From NCBI GenBank assembly GCA_913058475.1, contig CAJXQA010000007.1, positions 1-44,248 on the forward strand: a DNA stretch of 44,248 nt, in the 5' to 3' direction. The notes below the pieces were generated by a model. It searched no databases and was not told the DNA's origin. It worked only from the letters and a program-made list of their open reading frames with translations. The stretch comes from an uncultured Nitrosomonadales bacterium. GTDB lineage: Bacteria; Pseudomonadota; Gammaproteobacteria; Burkholderiales; Methylophilaceae. Made by a program: the position numbers and the translations under genes. Of the stretch, positions 9,472 through 18,943 are shown piece by piece; position 1 is the first letter of the stretch; each line of letters begins with the position of its first letter.

Positions 9472-10386
9472 ATGTTAAAAAAAATTATAATTGCATCTAG
9501 AGAAAGTCCCCTTGCTATGTGGCAGGCAGAATTTATTAAGAAATTAATTTTTGAGATGCATCCTGCTATTGAAATAATCATCAAAGGCTTTAAAACACAA
9601 GGTGATATTTTATTAAATGAATCGCTAGCTACGATAGGGGGTAAAGGGCTGTTCATTAAAGAACTGGAATATGCATTGCTTGAGAGAGAGGCAGATTTAG
9701 CCGTTCATTCTATGAAAGATTTACCTATGGATATCCCTGAAGAGTTTAGATTAATCGCTATCTCAAAACGTGAAGATGCAAGAGATGCTTTCATTTCTAA
9801 TGAATATGGTTCTTTAAAAGATATGCCTAAGGGAGCTATTGTTGGTACATCAAGCTTAAGAAGGCAAAGCCAAATTAAATCAAAATATCCTCACCTAGTT
9901 ATTAAGCCGCTCAGAGGAAACCTGCAAACAAGATTAAAAAAATTAGACGAGGGTCAGTATGGAGCAATTATTTTAGCTGCTGCTGGACTTATTCGCCTTA
10001 ATTTAAAAAAAAGAATCAAACAATTTATCAGTTCATCTGAAAGCATACCTGCTGTCGGGCAAGGGGCATTAGGCATTGAAATCTTATCAGACAATAAAAT
10101 ATTGGCCGATTTATTGAGACCGCTAAATGACGAAGACACTGCTCGATGTGTGTTAGCAGAAAGAACCGTAAGTCGCTCTCTCGCGGGAAGTTGCACAGTG
10201 CCATTGGGTGCCTTTGCTTCGATCAACAATGATACTTTTTCTATTAAAGGATTTGTAGCGAAGCCGGATGGTTCGGAAATTATCTATGCTGAAAAAAATG
10301 GATCAAAATCAGATTTTTATAAACTTGGAGAAGCGTTAAGTGAAACTTTAATTGCTAAAGGAGCAAAAGAAATCCTATCAAATTAA
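9472..10386 (+). CDS. hemC: Porphobilinogen deaminase (hydroxymethylbilane synthase)
   Basis: This 304-residue enzyme condenses four porphobilinogen molecules into hydroxymethylbilane for heme and siroheme synthesis. The catalytic Asp lies in HSMKDLP (D83), and the dipyrromethane-cofactor Cys in LAGSCTVPLGAF (C241). TSSLRRQSQI and PLRGNLQTRL supply the Arg residues that bind substrate acetates and propionates. I preferred the ATG at 9472 over the in-frame TTG at 9466, because the family starts directly before the K-I-A-S-R-E-S-P-L-A motif. hemD follows after 6 bp. Confidence 0.96.
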   Translation: MLKKIIIASRESPLAMWQAEFIKKLIFEMHPAIEIIIKGFKTQGDILLNESLATIGGKGLFIKELEYALLEREADLAVHSMKDLPMDIPEEFRLIAISKREDARDAFISNEYGSLKDMPKGAIVGTSSLRRQSQIKSKYPHLVIKPLRGNLQTRLKKLDEGQYGAIILAAAGLIRLNLKKRIKQFISSSESIPAVGQGALGIEILSDNKILADLLRPLNDEDTARCVLAERTVSRSLAGSCTVPLGAFASINNDTFSIKGFVAKPDGSEIIYAEKNGSKSDFYKLGEALSETLIAKGAKEILSN

Positions 10387-10392
10387 AACAGA

Positions 10393-11160
10393 ATGAATAA
10401 ACCAAAAAAAATTGTCCTTATTTCCACTAGACCTCACAAAACTAATGTTCAATTATCCAACGAACTTAAAAATTCAGATATAAAGCTTTTAAATTACCCC
10501 CTAACTGAAATTTATCCTCTTGATAATTACCAAATTTTTGACACTATTTTTGAAAATTTAAAAACCTATCAACATATTATTTTTATCAGCACAAATGCCG
10601 TTCATTTCTTTCTAGAAAGACTAAAAAAACTATCTCAAGGTATCCCAAAAAATACAACAATTTCTAGCATTGGCCCAACGACAAAAATATTATTGGAAAA
10701 ACATTTACCCTCAGATGTTCATTGTCCAGTTAAGACTTTTGACTCTGAGAATCTATTAAAGGAGGAAATTTTTAGCAATGTAAAAGATCAAAAAATATTG
10801 ATTATCCGAGGCATAGGTGGTCGTGAAACGCTAAAAAATAACCTAGAAAAAAGAGGTGCTATTGTAAATTATGGAGAATGTTATGTAAGAAAATATATAG
10901 ATATTGACTTAAATCGACTAAAAAATGACTTAACAAACTACGATCATAAATTCATTCTTATTTCGAGCACAAATAGTGCCAAACACTTCCTAGGCCAATT
11001 AAGCAATATCGAAACGAGTTGGTTACAAAACACAAAAATAATTGTAAACCATAAGAAAATCAAGGGACAACTAAGTGTACGTTTTAAGAATATTTTTGTT
11101 TGTAACAATATTGAGATGCAAAAGGTAAGTGACCTTATTCTTTCAAAGAGCTTCGATTAA
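10393..11160 (+). CDS. hemD: Uroporphyrinogen-III synthase
   Basis: This 255-residue protein cyclises hydroxymethylbilane to uroporphyrinogen III. The family diverges strongly in sequence, so the call rests partly on position 6 bp after hemC. Supporting motifs are ISTRPHKTN near the N-terminus, HIIFISTNAVHFF (the TSxNAV-like segment), ILIIRGIGGRETL, and ILISSTNSAKHF in the second lobe. Two-lobe architecture and length are typical. The usual betaproteobacterial hemX and hemY do not follow. Instead the gene runs within 4 bp of the end of a convergent reductase gene. Confidence 0.88.
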   Translation: MNKPKKIVLISTRPHKTNVQLSNELKNSDIKLLNYPLTEIYPLDNYQIFDTIFENLKTYQHIIFISTNAVHFFLERLKKLSQGIPKNTTISSIGPTTKILLEKHLPSDVHCPVKTFDSENLLKEEIFSNVKDQKILIIRGIGGRETLKNNLEKRGAIVNYGECYVRKYIDIDLNRLKNDLTNYDHKFILISSTNSAKHFLGQLSNIETSWLQNTKIIVNHKKIKGQLSVRFKNIFVCNNIEMQKVSDLILSKSFD

Positions 11161-11164
11161 ATAA

Positions 11165-12172
11165 TTATTTTTTTTTAGGTGCAAATGTAAATGCATCTGC
11201 AAAAAATTGATCTTCGGGAAGGCCATTCTTTGTTAAATCTAAGAATGCGTTTTCTACAAGCCCTGGTGCACCACAACAATAGATTTGAACGTCACTTAAG
11301 TTTTTAAAATCTTCTAGAACTGCATGGTGAACAAAACCACTCCTAGCTTCCTGAGATAACCCATCTTCAACAACAGGAATATAATTAAAATTTTTCAATT
11401 TTTTATTCCAAATATCAACCAAATCGGTCATATAGAAATCTTCTTTAGATCTCACGCCTCTATACAAATGTACTTTTCTTTCATTTTTATTAAAAATCAT
11501 ATCTTCAATAATTGATTTTATTGGTGCAAATCCAGTTCCTCCTACAATAAATACAATAGGCTTTTCGCTTTCTCTTAAATAAAACTGTCCAATGGGCCCC
11601 TCGATTCTATGAATTGATTTTTCTTTCATTTCGTTAAAAACAAAACTTGTGAATTTTCCTCCCTTAATTAGCCTTAAATGAAGCTCAATCATTGATTCAT
11701 GGGGTGCATTTGCCATAGAAAAGGCTCGTCGACTTCCATCAGCCATTAAAAATTCGATGTACTGACCTGCTTTAAATTTTAATATTTCAGTAGCTGGCAA
11801 TTTGAGATACATCTGCATTACATCATGATTTAAGTTTGATAAACTTTCGACTCTTACAGGAAAAAATTTTGGAGAATATTCATCATGCATATCTGGGATA
11901 TTAGGTTCAATCACTAAATCTTCTTGAGCCATTGCTTTACAATATAGCGTCATTCCTAATTTAATATCAGAATCTGTTAGTGCAGATGATTGATAGTCAT
12001 TTAAAAAAAATTTACCAGAGATTATCCTTCCTTTACAAGAACCACAAGCACCATCTTGGCAGCCGTACGGAATCGTAATGCCAGCCGCTATAGCACCTTC
12101 TAAAATTGTTTGGCTCGGCTTAATTTCGAACTCTGCTCCGGACGACTGTATTTTAATTTTATAAGTCGTCAT
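11165..12172 (-). CDS. 2Fe-2S ferredoxin/FAD-dependent oxidoreductase (CDP-6-deoxy-glucoseen reductase-like)
   Basis: This 335-residue electron-transfer protein has three modules. First is a plant-type 2Fe-2S ferredoxin domain with C38, C43, C46 and C78 (YGCQDGACGSCKG and LYCKA). Next is an FAD-binding domain with RAFSMANAPHE. Last is an NAD(P)-binding domain with GGTGFAPIKSI. The family includes AscD-type CDP-6-deoxy-delta-3,4-glucoseen reductases and oxygenase reductase components, and betaproteobacteria carry a homologue with no known sugar pathway, so the partner here is unknown. I chose the ATG at 12172 (MTTYKIKIQSSG). The frame extends to 12232 but without family match. The start overlaps the end of fxsA by 14 bp. 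Confidence 0.88.
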   Translation of the reverse strand: MTTYKIKIQSSGAEFEIKPSQTILEGAIAAGITIPYGCQDGACGSCKGRIISGKFFLNDYQSSALTDSDIKLGMTLYCKAMAQEDLVIEPNIPDMHDEYSPKFFPVRVESLSNLNHDVMQMYLKLPATEILKFKAGQYIEFLMADGSRRAFSMANAPHESMIELHLRLIKGGKFTSFVFNEMKEKSIHRIEGPIGQFYLRESEKPIVFIVGGTGFAPIKSIIEDMIFNKNERKVHLYRGVRSKEDFYMTDLVDIWNKKLKNFNYIPVVEDGLSQEARSGFVHHAVLEDFKNLSDVQIYCCGAPGLVENAFLDLTKNGLPEDQFFADAFTFAPKKK

Positions 12173-12581
12173 TATTTTTTTTATCTTCTCGATGAAACTC
12201 ACCTTCAATGATATCTGTAGTTTTGCCATCACGTGACTTATAAGTTTGTTCTTGTTTTGTGTTTGAGGCTCTCCCCCTCTGGAACAAAATTAACAAGCCA
12301 AATATATCCGTTATCACACCAGGAAATAAGAACAAAACTCCTGCAAGAAAGTTCTTTGCTGAGCCCATAATTGCCTCTGCAGGATTACCTCCCTTAGACA
12401 TTAATCCCGTTAATTTACTTAATGCATTTGCCTTTTCTTCTTTAATTAATTGCCAACCTAGGATAGCGATTGATATTAAATAAAATAAGAACCACCAGCC
12501 ATACAAATTAAAGAAATAAATAATCCCTGCCAACTCTAAGCCAGGTAATAGAATTAAAAAAATTATGATTATTTTTCGCAT
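12159..12581 (-). CDS. fxsA: FxsA family membrane protein
   Basis: This 140-residue inner-membrane protein has about three hydrophobic helices: residues 3-22, 29-45 and, after a loop, about 78-99 (FLAGVLFLFPGVITDIFGLLIL). The last carries the typical FxsA motif LAGVLLxxPGxxTDxxGLLLL. The E. coli relative was named for suppressing exclusion of phage T7 by the F plasmid when overproduced; the native role is unknown. The C-terminal tail is charged and cytoplasmic-looking. It overlaps the downstream reductase gene, so the two are co-transcribed. Confidence 0.9.
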   Translation of the reverse strand: MRKIIIIFLILLPGLELAGIIYFFNLYGWWFLFYLISIAILGWQLIKEEKANALSKLTGLMSKGGNPAEAIMGSAKNFLAGVLFLFPGVITDIFGLLILFQRGRASNTKQEQTYKSRDGKTTDIIEGEFHREDKKNNDDL

Positions 12582-12663
12582 ATTTTAATTAAAGATATTA
12601 AATTCATTGAGTAATTGGTAGTATTTGCGGATAATTATAATCTTGAAATACTATCCTATAAAG

Positions 12664-14361
12664 ATGTTAAGACATATTAATTTAATTTTTATTCTACTTT
12701 TTTTAAGCCTTTCATCATCTGCGGGTGATACTTTTAGTTTTTATGATGAAAAGGAGTCCTTTCTACCAGTTGAAGAAGCATTCCAATTCTCACTTTTACC
12801 TGATAAAGATGAATCCATAATTAATATAGAGGTAAACAATGCCCCCGGTTATTATACCTACAAAGATAAATTTAAAGTTGTCATAGAACCTTCTTCTAAA
12901 ATTGAAATATCATACCCTCAAGGGGATTATAAAGAAGATGAATTCTTTGGAAAGCAGGAGGTTTATTTTGGCAAACAAATCATTTCTATTCTGCCCAAAG
13001 ATAAATTACCAACAGAAGGTAAAATCAAAATAGATTTTCAAGGGTGTAGTGAAAAAGGGCTTTGTTACCCACCTTCAACTTACACAATCAACCTGGAAGG
13101 CCAAACTGGAATAAGTTATTTATCTGAAACAGACACATTCGTTGAAACACTTAACGACAGAAATCTTCTTATTATCCTAACAAGTTTTTTTCTAGCAGGC
13201 TTGCTATTATCACTAACTCCTTGTGTACTCCCGATGGTGCCAATTTTATCTAGCATCGTTATATCATCAAATAAAGATCATGCCATTCGCTTTACTTTGA
13301 GCTATGTTGCTGGTGTATCTGCAACTTATATTATTTTTGGAATTGTTGCTTCTATCACTGGAAGTTTTTTATCTTCTAGCTTACAAAATATTTATTTCTT
13401 ATTGTTCAATGGGTTTTTATTTCTCATTTTTGCCCTAGCCATGTTTGATATTTTTCATCTCAATATTTCTGAAAACAATTTTCTATCAAACCTCCTTAAC
13501 AAAATAAATAAGAAAAATATCATACATATTTTTTTCTTAGGTTTATTTTCAGCACTCATTTTAAGCCCCTGTGTAGCTCCACCACTAGCAGCAGCTATTT
13601 TATATATTAGCCAAGCAAACGATATTTTCTTGGGTAGCCTTTCCTTATTTATCATGAGTATTGGAATGAGTGTTCCTTTATTGCTTATTGGTTTTTCTGC
13701 CAATAAGTTTCTACCAAAACCTGGCATTTGGATGTTAAAAGTTAAAAAATTTATTGGGTTTGTTTTGATTGGAATGGCAGTTTATATTATCCGTCCTATA
13801 TTAGACGAAGCTGTTTTTTATTTACTACTAAACTCCTTATTAACAACCGCAATATTTTATTATTTATTTTTTACCGAAAATAAAATCACCATTATTAAGG
13901 TAATTTTAATTATTGGATTACTTCTATCCGCCTTCTTTAATATTTACCTTGCTAAGGATTATATTAAAAAAGATGTAGATTTATTATCATTAGAGGAAAA
14001 ACCTGAGCTTATTACTATCAATTCAGTAGATGAATTAAATAATATAATTGCTTCAAACGATACAAAACCTATCATGCTTGATTTTTATGCAGATTGGTGT
14101 GTAGCTTGTCTTGAATTTGAGAAATTCACTTTTACTGATAAAGAAGTGAAAGCTATTATGAAGCAATATATTTTACTAAAAGCTGATGTCACAAATAACA
14201 ACCTAAATGATAAGGGATTAATGAAAAAATTTAACATCTTTGGGCCTCCTGCTATTATATTTTTTAACAATGCTGGTGTTGAAATTAGGCAAATTAGGAC
14301 GATCGGCTTTAAAAATGCAAAAGAATTTAAGAAAATATTACAAATAGGGTTGAATAAATGA
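12664..14361 (+). CDS. dsbD: Thiol:disulfide interchange protein DsbD
   Basis: This 565-residue inner-membrane protein carries electrons from cytoplasmic thioredoxin to periplasmic thiol proteins. A signal peptide (MLRHINLIFILLFLSLSSSAG) precedes the periplasmic alpha domain with its cysteine pair in GCSEKGLCYPP. The eight-helix beta domain has redox Cys in LTPCVLP and LSPCVAPP. A C-terminal thioredoxin-like gamma domain has DFYADWCVACLEF (CVAC). All six redox cysteines are present. I chose the ATG at 12664, because the longer in-frame start at 12625 would put charged residues before a clean signal peptide. It overlaps the next gene by 4 bp (ATGA). Confidence 0.95.
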   Translation: MLRHINLIFILLFLSLSSSAGDTFSFYDEKESFLPVEEAFQFSLLPDKDESIINIEVNNAPGYYTYKDKFKVVIEPSSKIEISYPQGDYKEDEFFGKQEVYFGKQIISILPKDKLPTEGKIKIDFQGCSEKGLCYPPSTYTINLEGQTGISYLSETDTFVETLNDRNLLIILTSFFLAGLLLSLTPCVLPMVPILSSIVISSNKDHAIRFTLSYVAGVSATYIIFGIVASITGSFLSSSLQNIYFLLFNGFLFLIFALAMFDIFHLNISENNFLSNLLNKINKKNIIHIFFLGLFSALILSPCVAPPLAAAILYISQANDIFLGSLSLFIMSIGMSVPLLLIGFSANKFLPKPGIWMLKVKKFIGFVLIGMAVYIIRPILDEAVFYLLLNSLLTTAIFYYLFFTENKITIIKVILIIGLLLSAFFNIYLAKDYIKKDVDLLSLEEKPELITINSVDELNNIIASNDTKPIMLDFYADWCVACLEFEKFTFTDKEVKAIMKQYILLKADVTNNNLNDKGLMKKFNIFGPPAIIFFNNAGVEIRQIRTIGFKNAKEFKKILQIGLNK

Positions 14362-14900
14362 AAAAGAATATTAAATTTCTACTGCTACTCATAATCTTTG
14401 GTATGGTTGCTGGTTTTTCAGGCTACCTCATGAAAAAAAATAACCTTGAGGGCGAATTGATCATTTCTGATGCATCTAATATCTCTACTGCGACGCTATT
14501 TAGCAGTAATATTATGAATAGCTCTGGGGAGATAGTTTCTTTTTCTAAGTTCGAGGGTCAATGGTTATTAATTAATTTTTGGGCAACGTGGTGTGCCCCT
14601 TGTCGAGAAGAGATCCCTGAGTTAAATGAATTCGCTCATGAAAATAAAACCATTCAAACTATTGCAATCGCTATAGATGATTTAGAATCTGTTAATAAGT
14701 TTACAAATAAGATCCCTATTGAATACTTATCCTTTATTGCTGAGAATGAGGGCGTTCAATTATCACAATCGCTTGGTAATGAGAGGGGCATTTTGCCCTT
14801 TAGTGTCATTATTAGCCCTGAGAAAAAGATTGAAAAGGTATTTTATGGGCGATTAAAATTAAATCAATTAAATCAATCACTAAACTCCATAATTAATTAG
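14358..14900 (+). CDS. TlpA-like thiol:disulfide oxidoreductase (periplasmic thioredoxin)
   Basis: This 180-residue protein has an N-terminal membrane anchor (about residues 6-24, FLLLLIIFGMVAGFSGYLM) and a TlpA/ResA-type thioredoxin domain. The active site is NFWATWCAPCREEIPEL (CAPC), and the cis-proline loop is GILPFSVII. Such proteins reduce specific exported thiols, often in cytochrome c or oxidase maturation. It starts inside the dsbD stop (ATGA), so DsbD is its likely reductant. The exact target is unknown. Confidence 0.92.
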   Translation: MKKNIKFLLLLIIFGMVAGFSGYLMKKNNLEGELIISDASNISTATLFSSNIMNSSGEIVSFSKFEGQWLLINFWATWCAPCREEIPELNEFAHENKTIQTIAIAIDDLESVNKFTNKIPIEYLSFIAENEGVQLSQSLGNERGILPFSVIISPEKKIEKVFYGRLKLNQLNQSLNSIIN

Positions 14901-14999
14901 ATTTACTCTAAATTCACTTAAAATCTATTAAAATATAGACAAAATAACTTAAATTCGGCAAAATAGCTTTTTGATAATGATTTTTAAAAGATATATTAC

Positions 15000-15431
15000 A
15001 TGACAAAAAAGAAAATAAGTGTAATACACGGGCCGAATTTAAATTTACTTGGTGAAAGAGAGCCCGAACATTACGGAAGCATGACGCTTGATGATATCAA
15101 TTCTAAGCTAAAAGATCGAGCGTGCGCATTAGACATTGAAATTGACATTTTTCAGAGTAATAGTGAAGCCGAAATAATTGAAAAAATTCAATCATTAACC
15201 AGTGATTTTACTATCATAAACCCTGCTGCCTTCACCCATAGCTCAGTGGCTATCAGAGATAGCCTGGTTGCAAAAAAGATAAAATTTGTTGAGGTTCATC
15301 TTTCGAATGTTTTTGCACGTGAAGCTTTTAGAAAAAATTCTTTTTTTTCTGATGTTGCTGTTGGAGTTATAAGTGGCTTAGGCCCAGAAGGATACATTGC
15401 CGCACTTAATTATATAAATCAATCTGAATAA
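15000..15431 (+). CDS. aroQ: Type II 3-dehydroquinate dehydratase
   Basis: This 143-residue dodecameric enzyme converts 3-dehydroquinate to 3-dehydroshikimate in aromatic amino acid synthesis. It has [17 protein letters not shown] with the flexible-loop Arg and catalytic Tyr, [16 protein letters not shown], and [14 protein letters not shown] with the catalytic His. The loop reads FQSNSEAEI where many homologues have SNHEG, a tolerated variant. aroQ-accB-accC is a common proteobacterial arrangement. accB starts 20 bp downstream. Confidence 0.96.
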   Translation: MTKKKISVIHGPNLNLLGEREPEHYGSMTLDDINSKLKDRACALDIEIDIFQSNSEAEIIEKIQSLTSDFTIINPAAFTHSSVAIRDSLVAKKIKFVEVHLSNVFAREAFRKNSFFSDVAVGVISGLGPEGYIAALNYINQSE

Positions 15432-15451
15432 ATTTCGAGGTAAATATAAAA

Positions 15452-15919
15452 ATGGACTTAAGAAAGTTAAAAACCTTAATAGATTTAGTTGAAGCATCAG
15501 ATATCTCTGAACTTGAACTTACTGAAGGTGAAGAAAAAGTAAAAATTAGTCGGCAAAATAATACAGTGCAATCATTAGCGCATGTTAACTATGTTCAACA
15601 ACCGATACAACCACCAATGAATCAGCAACCGCAAGCTCATACTGAAGAGTCTTTAGGTAAAGTAGATACAACTACAATAGATAATAAGGATGTTATTACT
15701 TCACCAATGGTTGGTACCTTTTATAGAGCCGCTTCTCCTGATTCAGCTCCTTTTATAGATATTGGCTCAACTGTTAAAAAAGGTGAGACTTTATGCATTG
15801 TTGAGGCTATGAAAATTCTTAATGAAATAGAATCTGATAAAGAAGGCACCATTTCTAAAATTTTAATTGAAAATGGTCAACCTATTGAGTTCGGACAGCC
15901 ACTCTTCGAAATAAGTTAA
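15452..15919 (+). CDS. accB: Biotin carboxyl carrier protein of acetyl-CoA carboxylase
   Basis: This 155-residue protein carries the biotin that is carboxylated by AccC and then donates CO2 to acetyl-CoA in fatty acid synthesis. The C-terminal biotinyl domain has [14 protein letters not shown] with biotinylated K121. The N-terminal region (about 1-35) is the conserved [24 protein letters not shown] helix-strand. A Pro/Gln-rich linker at about 45-68 joins them. [20 protein letters not shown], the domain with the thumb, is intact. accC follows after 8 bp. Confidence 0.97.
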   Translation: MDLRKLKTLIDLVEASDISELELTEGEEKVKISRQNNTVQSLAHVNYVQQPIQPPMNQQPQAHTEESLGKVDTTTIDNKDVITSPMVGTFYRAASPDSAPFIDIGSTVKKGETLCIVEAMKILNEIESDKEGTISKILIENGQPIEFGQPLFEIS

Positions 15920-15927
15920 TTATAATA

Positions 15928-17274
15928 ATGTTTGATAAAATTTTAATTGCCAATCGTGGTGAGATAGCCCTTAGAATCCTCAGAGCTTGTAGAGCAATGG
16001 GAATTAAAACTGTTACTGTTTATTCGGAGGCTGATGCTGAAGCAAAATATGTAAAACTTTCCGATGAATCTGTATGTATTGGTCCAGCATCTTCCAAATT
16101 GAGCTACCTGAATATTCCAGCAATCATAAGCGCAGCAGAAGTTACTGATGCTCAGGCTATACATCCAGGCTATGGTTTTCTTTCAGAAAATGCAGATTTT
16201 GCTGAACGTGTTGAGAAAAGCGGCTTTACGTTTATTGGCCCAAGGCCTGAAACAATTCGGCTGATGGGTGATAAAGTTAGTGCAAAAGAGACCATGCATA
16301 AGACTGGTGTGCCTTGCGTACCTGGTTCTGATGGTGCAATCCCAGAAGATAGTGATGAAATCAAAACAATTGCAAAAAAAATTGGCTACCCTATCATTAT
16401 TAAAGCTGCCGGCGGTGGCGGGGGTCGAGGTATGCGTGTAGTTCACACTGAAGCTGCTCTGCTTAATTCCGTAGTAATGACAAAGAATGAAGCGCAAGCA
16501 GCTTTTGGTAACCCTATTGTCTATATGGAAAAATTTCTTGAAAAACCAAGACATGTTGAATTTCAGGTTCTAGCTGACTCACATGGAAAAGCAATTCATC
16601 TTGGAACAAGAGATTGTTCACTTCAAAGGCGTCATCAAAAAATTATCGAAGAGGCTCCTGCACCTGGAATAAGTGAAAAAAAAATGAATAAAATTGGCGC
16701 TAGATGTGCATCAGCTTGTGAAAAAATAAATTATCGCGGCGCAGGTACATTCGAATTTTTATATGAAAATGATGAGTTTTATTTCATTGAAATGAATACA
16801 AGACTCCAAGTGGAGCATACCGTAACGGAGCTTATTACTGATATAGACTTAGTGCAAGAACAAATTAAAATTGCTTTTGGTGAAAAGCTGAGTTTCCGTC
16901 AGAAAGATATTAGATACCAAGGTCATGCTATTGAGTGCAGACTTAATGCAGAAGATCCTTATAACTTTATGCCTTCTCCAGGTACGATTTCTAGATTTCA
17001 TCTTCCCGGTGGGCCTGGTGTCAGAATTGATACGCATGCCTATGGCGGTTATAAGGTCCCATCAAACTATGATTCAATGATTGGAAAGTTAATTACTTAT
17101 GGAGGGTCCAGAGATCAGGCACTGGCTAGGATGGATATTGCTTTGTCTGAAATTCTTATTGAAGGAATTAAAACAAATGTTCCTCTTCATAGAGATCTTA
17201 TGAATGATCGCAATTTCATAGATGGTGGAGTTAATATTCATTATCTTGAAAATAAGCTAAAGAACAAACCTTAA
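15928..17274 (+). CDS. accC: Acetyl-CoA carboxylase, biotin carboxylase subunit
   Basis: This 448-residue ATP-grasp enzyme carboxylates biotin on AccB using bicarbonate and ATP. It starts [22 protein letters not shown], and contains [17 protein letters not shown], the glycine-rich ATP loop [13 protein letters not shown], and [14 protein letters not shown] with catalytic residues. Length matches the E. coli protein (449). It is 4 bp upstream of prmA. Confidence 0.98.
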   Translation: MFDKILIANRGEIALRILRACRAMGIKTVTVYSEADAEAKYVKLSDESVCIGPASSKLSYLNIPAIISAAEVTDAQAIHPGYGFLSENADFAERVEKSGFTFIGPRPETIRLMGDKVSAKETMHKTGVPCVPGSDGAIPEDSDEIKTIAKKIGYPIIIKAAGGGGGRGMRVVHTEAALLNSVVMTKNEAQAAFGNPIVYMEKFLEKPRHVEFQVLADSHGKAIHLGTRDCSLQRRHQKIIEEAPAPGISEKKMNKIGARCASACEKINYRGAGTFEFLYENDEFYFIEMNTRLQVEHTVTELITDIDLVQEQIKIAFGEKLSFRQKDIRYQGHAIECRLNAEDPYNFMPSPGTISRFHLPGGPGVRIDTHAYGGYKVPSNYDSMIGKLITYGGSRDQALARMDIALSEILIEGIKTNVPLHRDLMNDRNFIDGGVNIHYLENKLKNKP

Positions 17275-17278
17275 AAAT

Positions 17279-18166
17279 ATGGCATGGATTAATTTAACTT
17301 TTTTTGCAGAAGAAAAAGATATTGATTTACTAAGTGAAGAACTAGAAAGTAGTGGTGCATTATCCATATTTATTCAGGATAAAAACTTAAACAATAGTAA
17401 TGAAGAATTAATCTTTGGTGAACCTCATAGCGGTCCGAATAAATTTTGGGCAACCAGTCAAATACAGGCATTATTTTCTGATTCCGTAGATATTAAAAGA
17501 ATTCAACATGAACTCATCTCAAATTTCAAAGATATAAATTTTGTATTTACTACCTCATTCGTCTCTGAAACTGATTGGGTGAAATTATCGCAGTCCCAAT
17601 TTGAGCCTATTTGTATAAAAAATAGAATTGAAATTGTTCAATCATGGAATGAAATAGAAAATCCAAAGCTTATTAACATTATTTTAGATCCCGGTTTAGC
17701 TTTTGGAACGGGAGCTCATCCAACTACTCATCTTTGTACTGAATGGCTTATTGATAATGTTTCTAAAGAAAAAAAAGTGCTAGATTACGGCTGTGGTTCA
17801 GGTATTTTAGCAATTGCTGCTCATAAACTTGGTGCTAAAATTGTAAAAGGGGTTGATATAGATCCCCAAGCAATTATTGCAAGTAAAGAAAATGGAGCTG
17901 TAAATCAATGTGATATTCAATGGTTAAATACGGATAAAAATTTTAAATTTCAAGCTGACCTAGTAATTGCAAATATTTTATCTAGCGCACTCTCTGTTTT
18001 AGCACCATTATTAGCAAGTTACTGTTCACCAAAAGGAAAGATTGCCCTATCAGGTATACTAGAGTCACAGGAAAGCCAGATTAAAAAAATTTATTCTCCT
18101 TGGTTTAAATTTGAAAAAACCATAAAAAATGGTGGATGGATATGTCTAAGTGGGGTTAAAGAATAA
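17279..18166 (+). CDS. prmA: Ribosomal protein L11 methyltransferase
   Basis: This 295-residue SAM-dependent methyltransferase trimethylates ribosomal protein L11. The N-terminal substrate-recognition domain (about 1-115) is followed by the methyltransferase domain with LDPGLAFGTGAHPTTHLC, VLDYGCGSGILAIAA (SAM motif I), and LVIANILSSALSVLAP (the NxL/NPPY-like motif). accB-accC-prmA is a conserved proteobacterial order. The lipoprotein gene begins 1 bp after its stop. Confidence 0.95.
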   Translation: MAWINLTFFAEEKDIDLLSEELESSGALSIFIQDKNLNNSNEELIFGEPHSGPNKFWATSQIQALFSDSVDIKRIQHELISNFKDINFVFTTSFVSETDWVKLSQSQFEPICIKNRIEIVQSWNEIENPKLINIILDPGLAFGTGAHPTTHLCTEWLIDNVSKEKKVLDYGCGSGILAIAAHKLGAKIVKGVDIDPQAIIASKENGAVNQCDIQWLNTDKNFKFQADLVIANILSSALSVLAPLLASYCSPKGKIALSGILESQESQIKKIYSPWFKFEKTIKNGGWICLSGVKE

Positions 18167-18167
18167 A

Positions 18168-18575
18168 ATGAGATTTCATGGTTGGGCATTTACTATCATT
18201 TTTATCATTTTTTCTTTTGGGTGTGCGTCGACAAAAAAAGAACAGCTTCCAGCCCCTCATAATAATTATAGTGGTTTAACCGTTGATACTTATTTCAGCG
18301 GTGATGATGGAGTGACTTCTGAAATGATGAGGGCATGTTCACAATATGGTGGGCTTGACCAAAATAGTATAAATAATTCTGGCGATGATTTATTATTACA
18401 AAACATAGTGAGTTATCAATGCAATTTTGCGAATAGGGCATCTGATGAGATAACTATAGATGGAAAATCGGTTAAGAGATTATCTGGAAGTGCCGCTAAA
18501 AAAAAATGTGAAGAACTCGGCTTTATAATTGGCTCAACAGATTTTCCAAAATGTTTAAGGATACTTACACAATGA
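18168..18575 (+). CDS. Putative lipoprotein of unknown function
   Basis: This 135-residue protein has a hydrophobic leader followed by a Cys (MRFHGWAFTIIFIIFSFGC, lipobox-like SFGC), which suggests a lipid-anchored periplasmic or outer-membrane protein. The mature part holds four further Cys residues, including MRACSQYGG, SYQCNF, KKKCEELGF and FPKCLRIL near the C-terminus. They could form disulfides with help from the nearby DsbD/TlpA system, but that is only a suggestion. I took the ATG at 18168; an earlier ATG at 18150 lies inside prmA and would spoil the leader. It overlaps the next gene by ATGA. No family recognised. Confidence 0.68.
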   Translation: MRFHGWAFTIIFIIFSFGCASTKKEQLPAPHNNYSGLTVDTYFSGDDGVTSEMMRACSQYGGLDQNSINNSGDDLLLQNIVSYQCNFANRASDEITIDGKSVKRLSGSAAKKKCEELGFIIGSTDFPKCLRILTQ

Positions 18576-18940
18576 ATAAGAAAATAAGATGCGTCTTTAT
18601 GCTAGCTATAATTTCAATAAGTACTTCTTTTGCCATTGCGGAAAATAAAACTACTATTTTTGAATGTAAAGGAATTGCAACTTTTGAATTAATGGGTTCC
18701 TCAGGGAAAAAAGAGGAAGTTAAAAATATGACTTTTAATTTTATTGATGGTTCTTTACAAGATTTAAATAATATTGACTGCATATGGTCCGAAGAACTAA
18801 TTCAATGTAAATCAAATTTTTTAAATGTACGAAACTTAGAGATTAATCTTAAAAAAAATACTGCCAATGACTTTATTTCAGGAAATAAGGGATTTGGTCA
18901 ATATATAGAGACATTCTCAGGCGATTGCAAACAAAGTTAA
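18572..18940 (+). CDS. Putative exported protein of unknown function
   Basis: This 122-residue protein has a clear signal peptide (MNKKIRCVFMLAIISISTSFAIA, probable cleavage after the second Ala-x-Ala). The mature chain has four Cys (FECKG, IDCIW, IQCKS, GDCKQ) in a beta-rich, polar sequence, suggesting two disulfides in a small periplasmic domain. The ATG at 18572 overlaps the stop of the preceding lipoprotein gene as ATGA, so the two are translationally coupled and may act together. I do not recognise a family. Confidence 0.68.
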   Translation: MNKKIRCVFMLAIISISTSFAIAENKTTIFECKGIATFELMGSSGKKEEVKNMTFNFIDGSLQDLNNIDCIWSEELIQCKSNFLNVRNLEINLKKNTANDFISGNKGFGQYIETFSGDCKQS

Positions 18941-18943
18941 TTC

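Noticed and set aside
16183-16554. 123-residue open frame antisense to accC
   Set aside because: It lies fully inside a highly conserved gene, has no family pattern, and its length reflects codon bias in accC.
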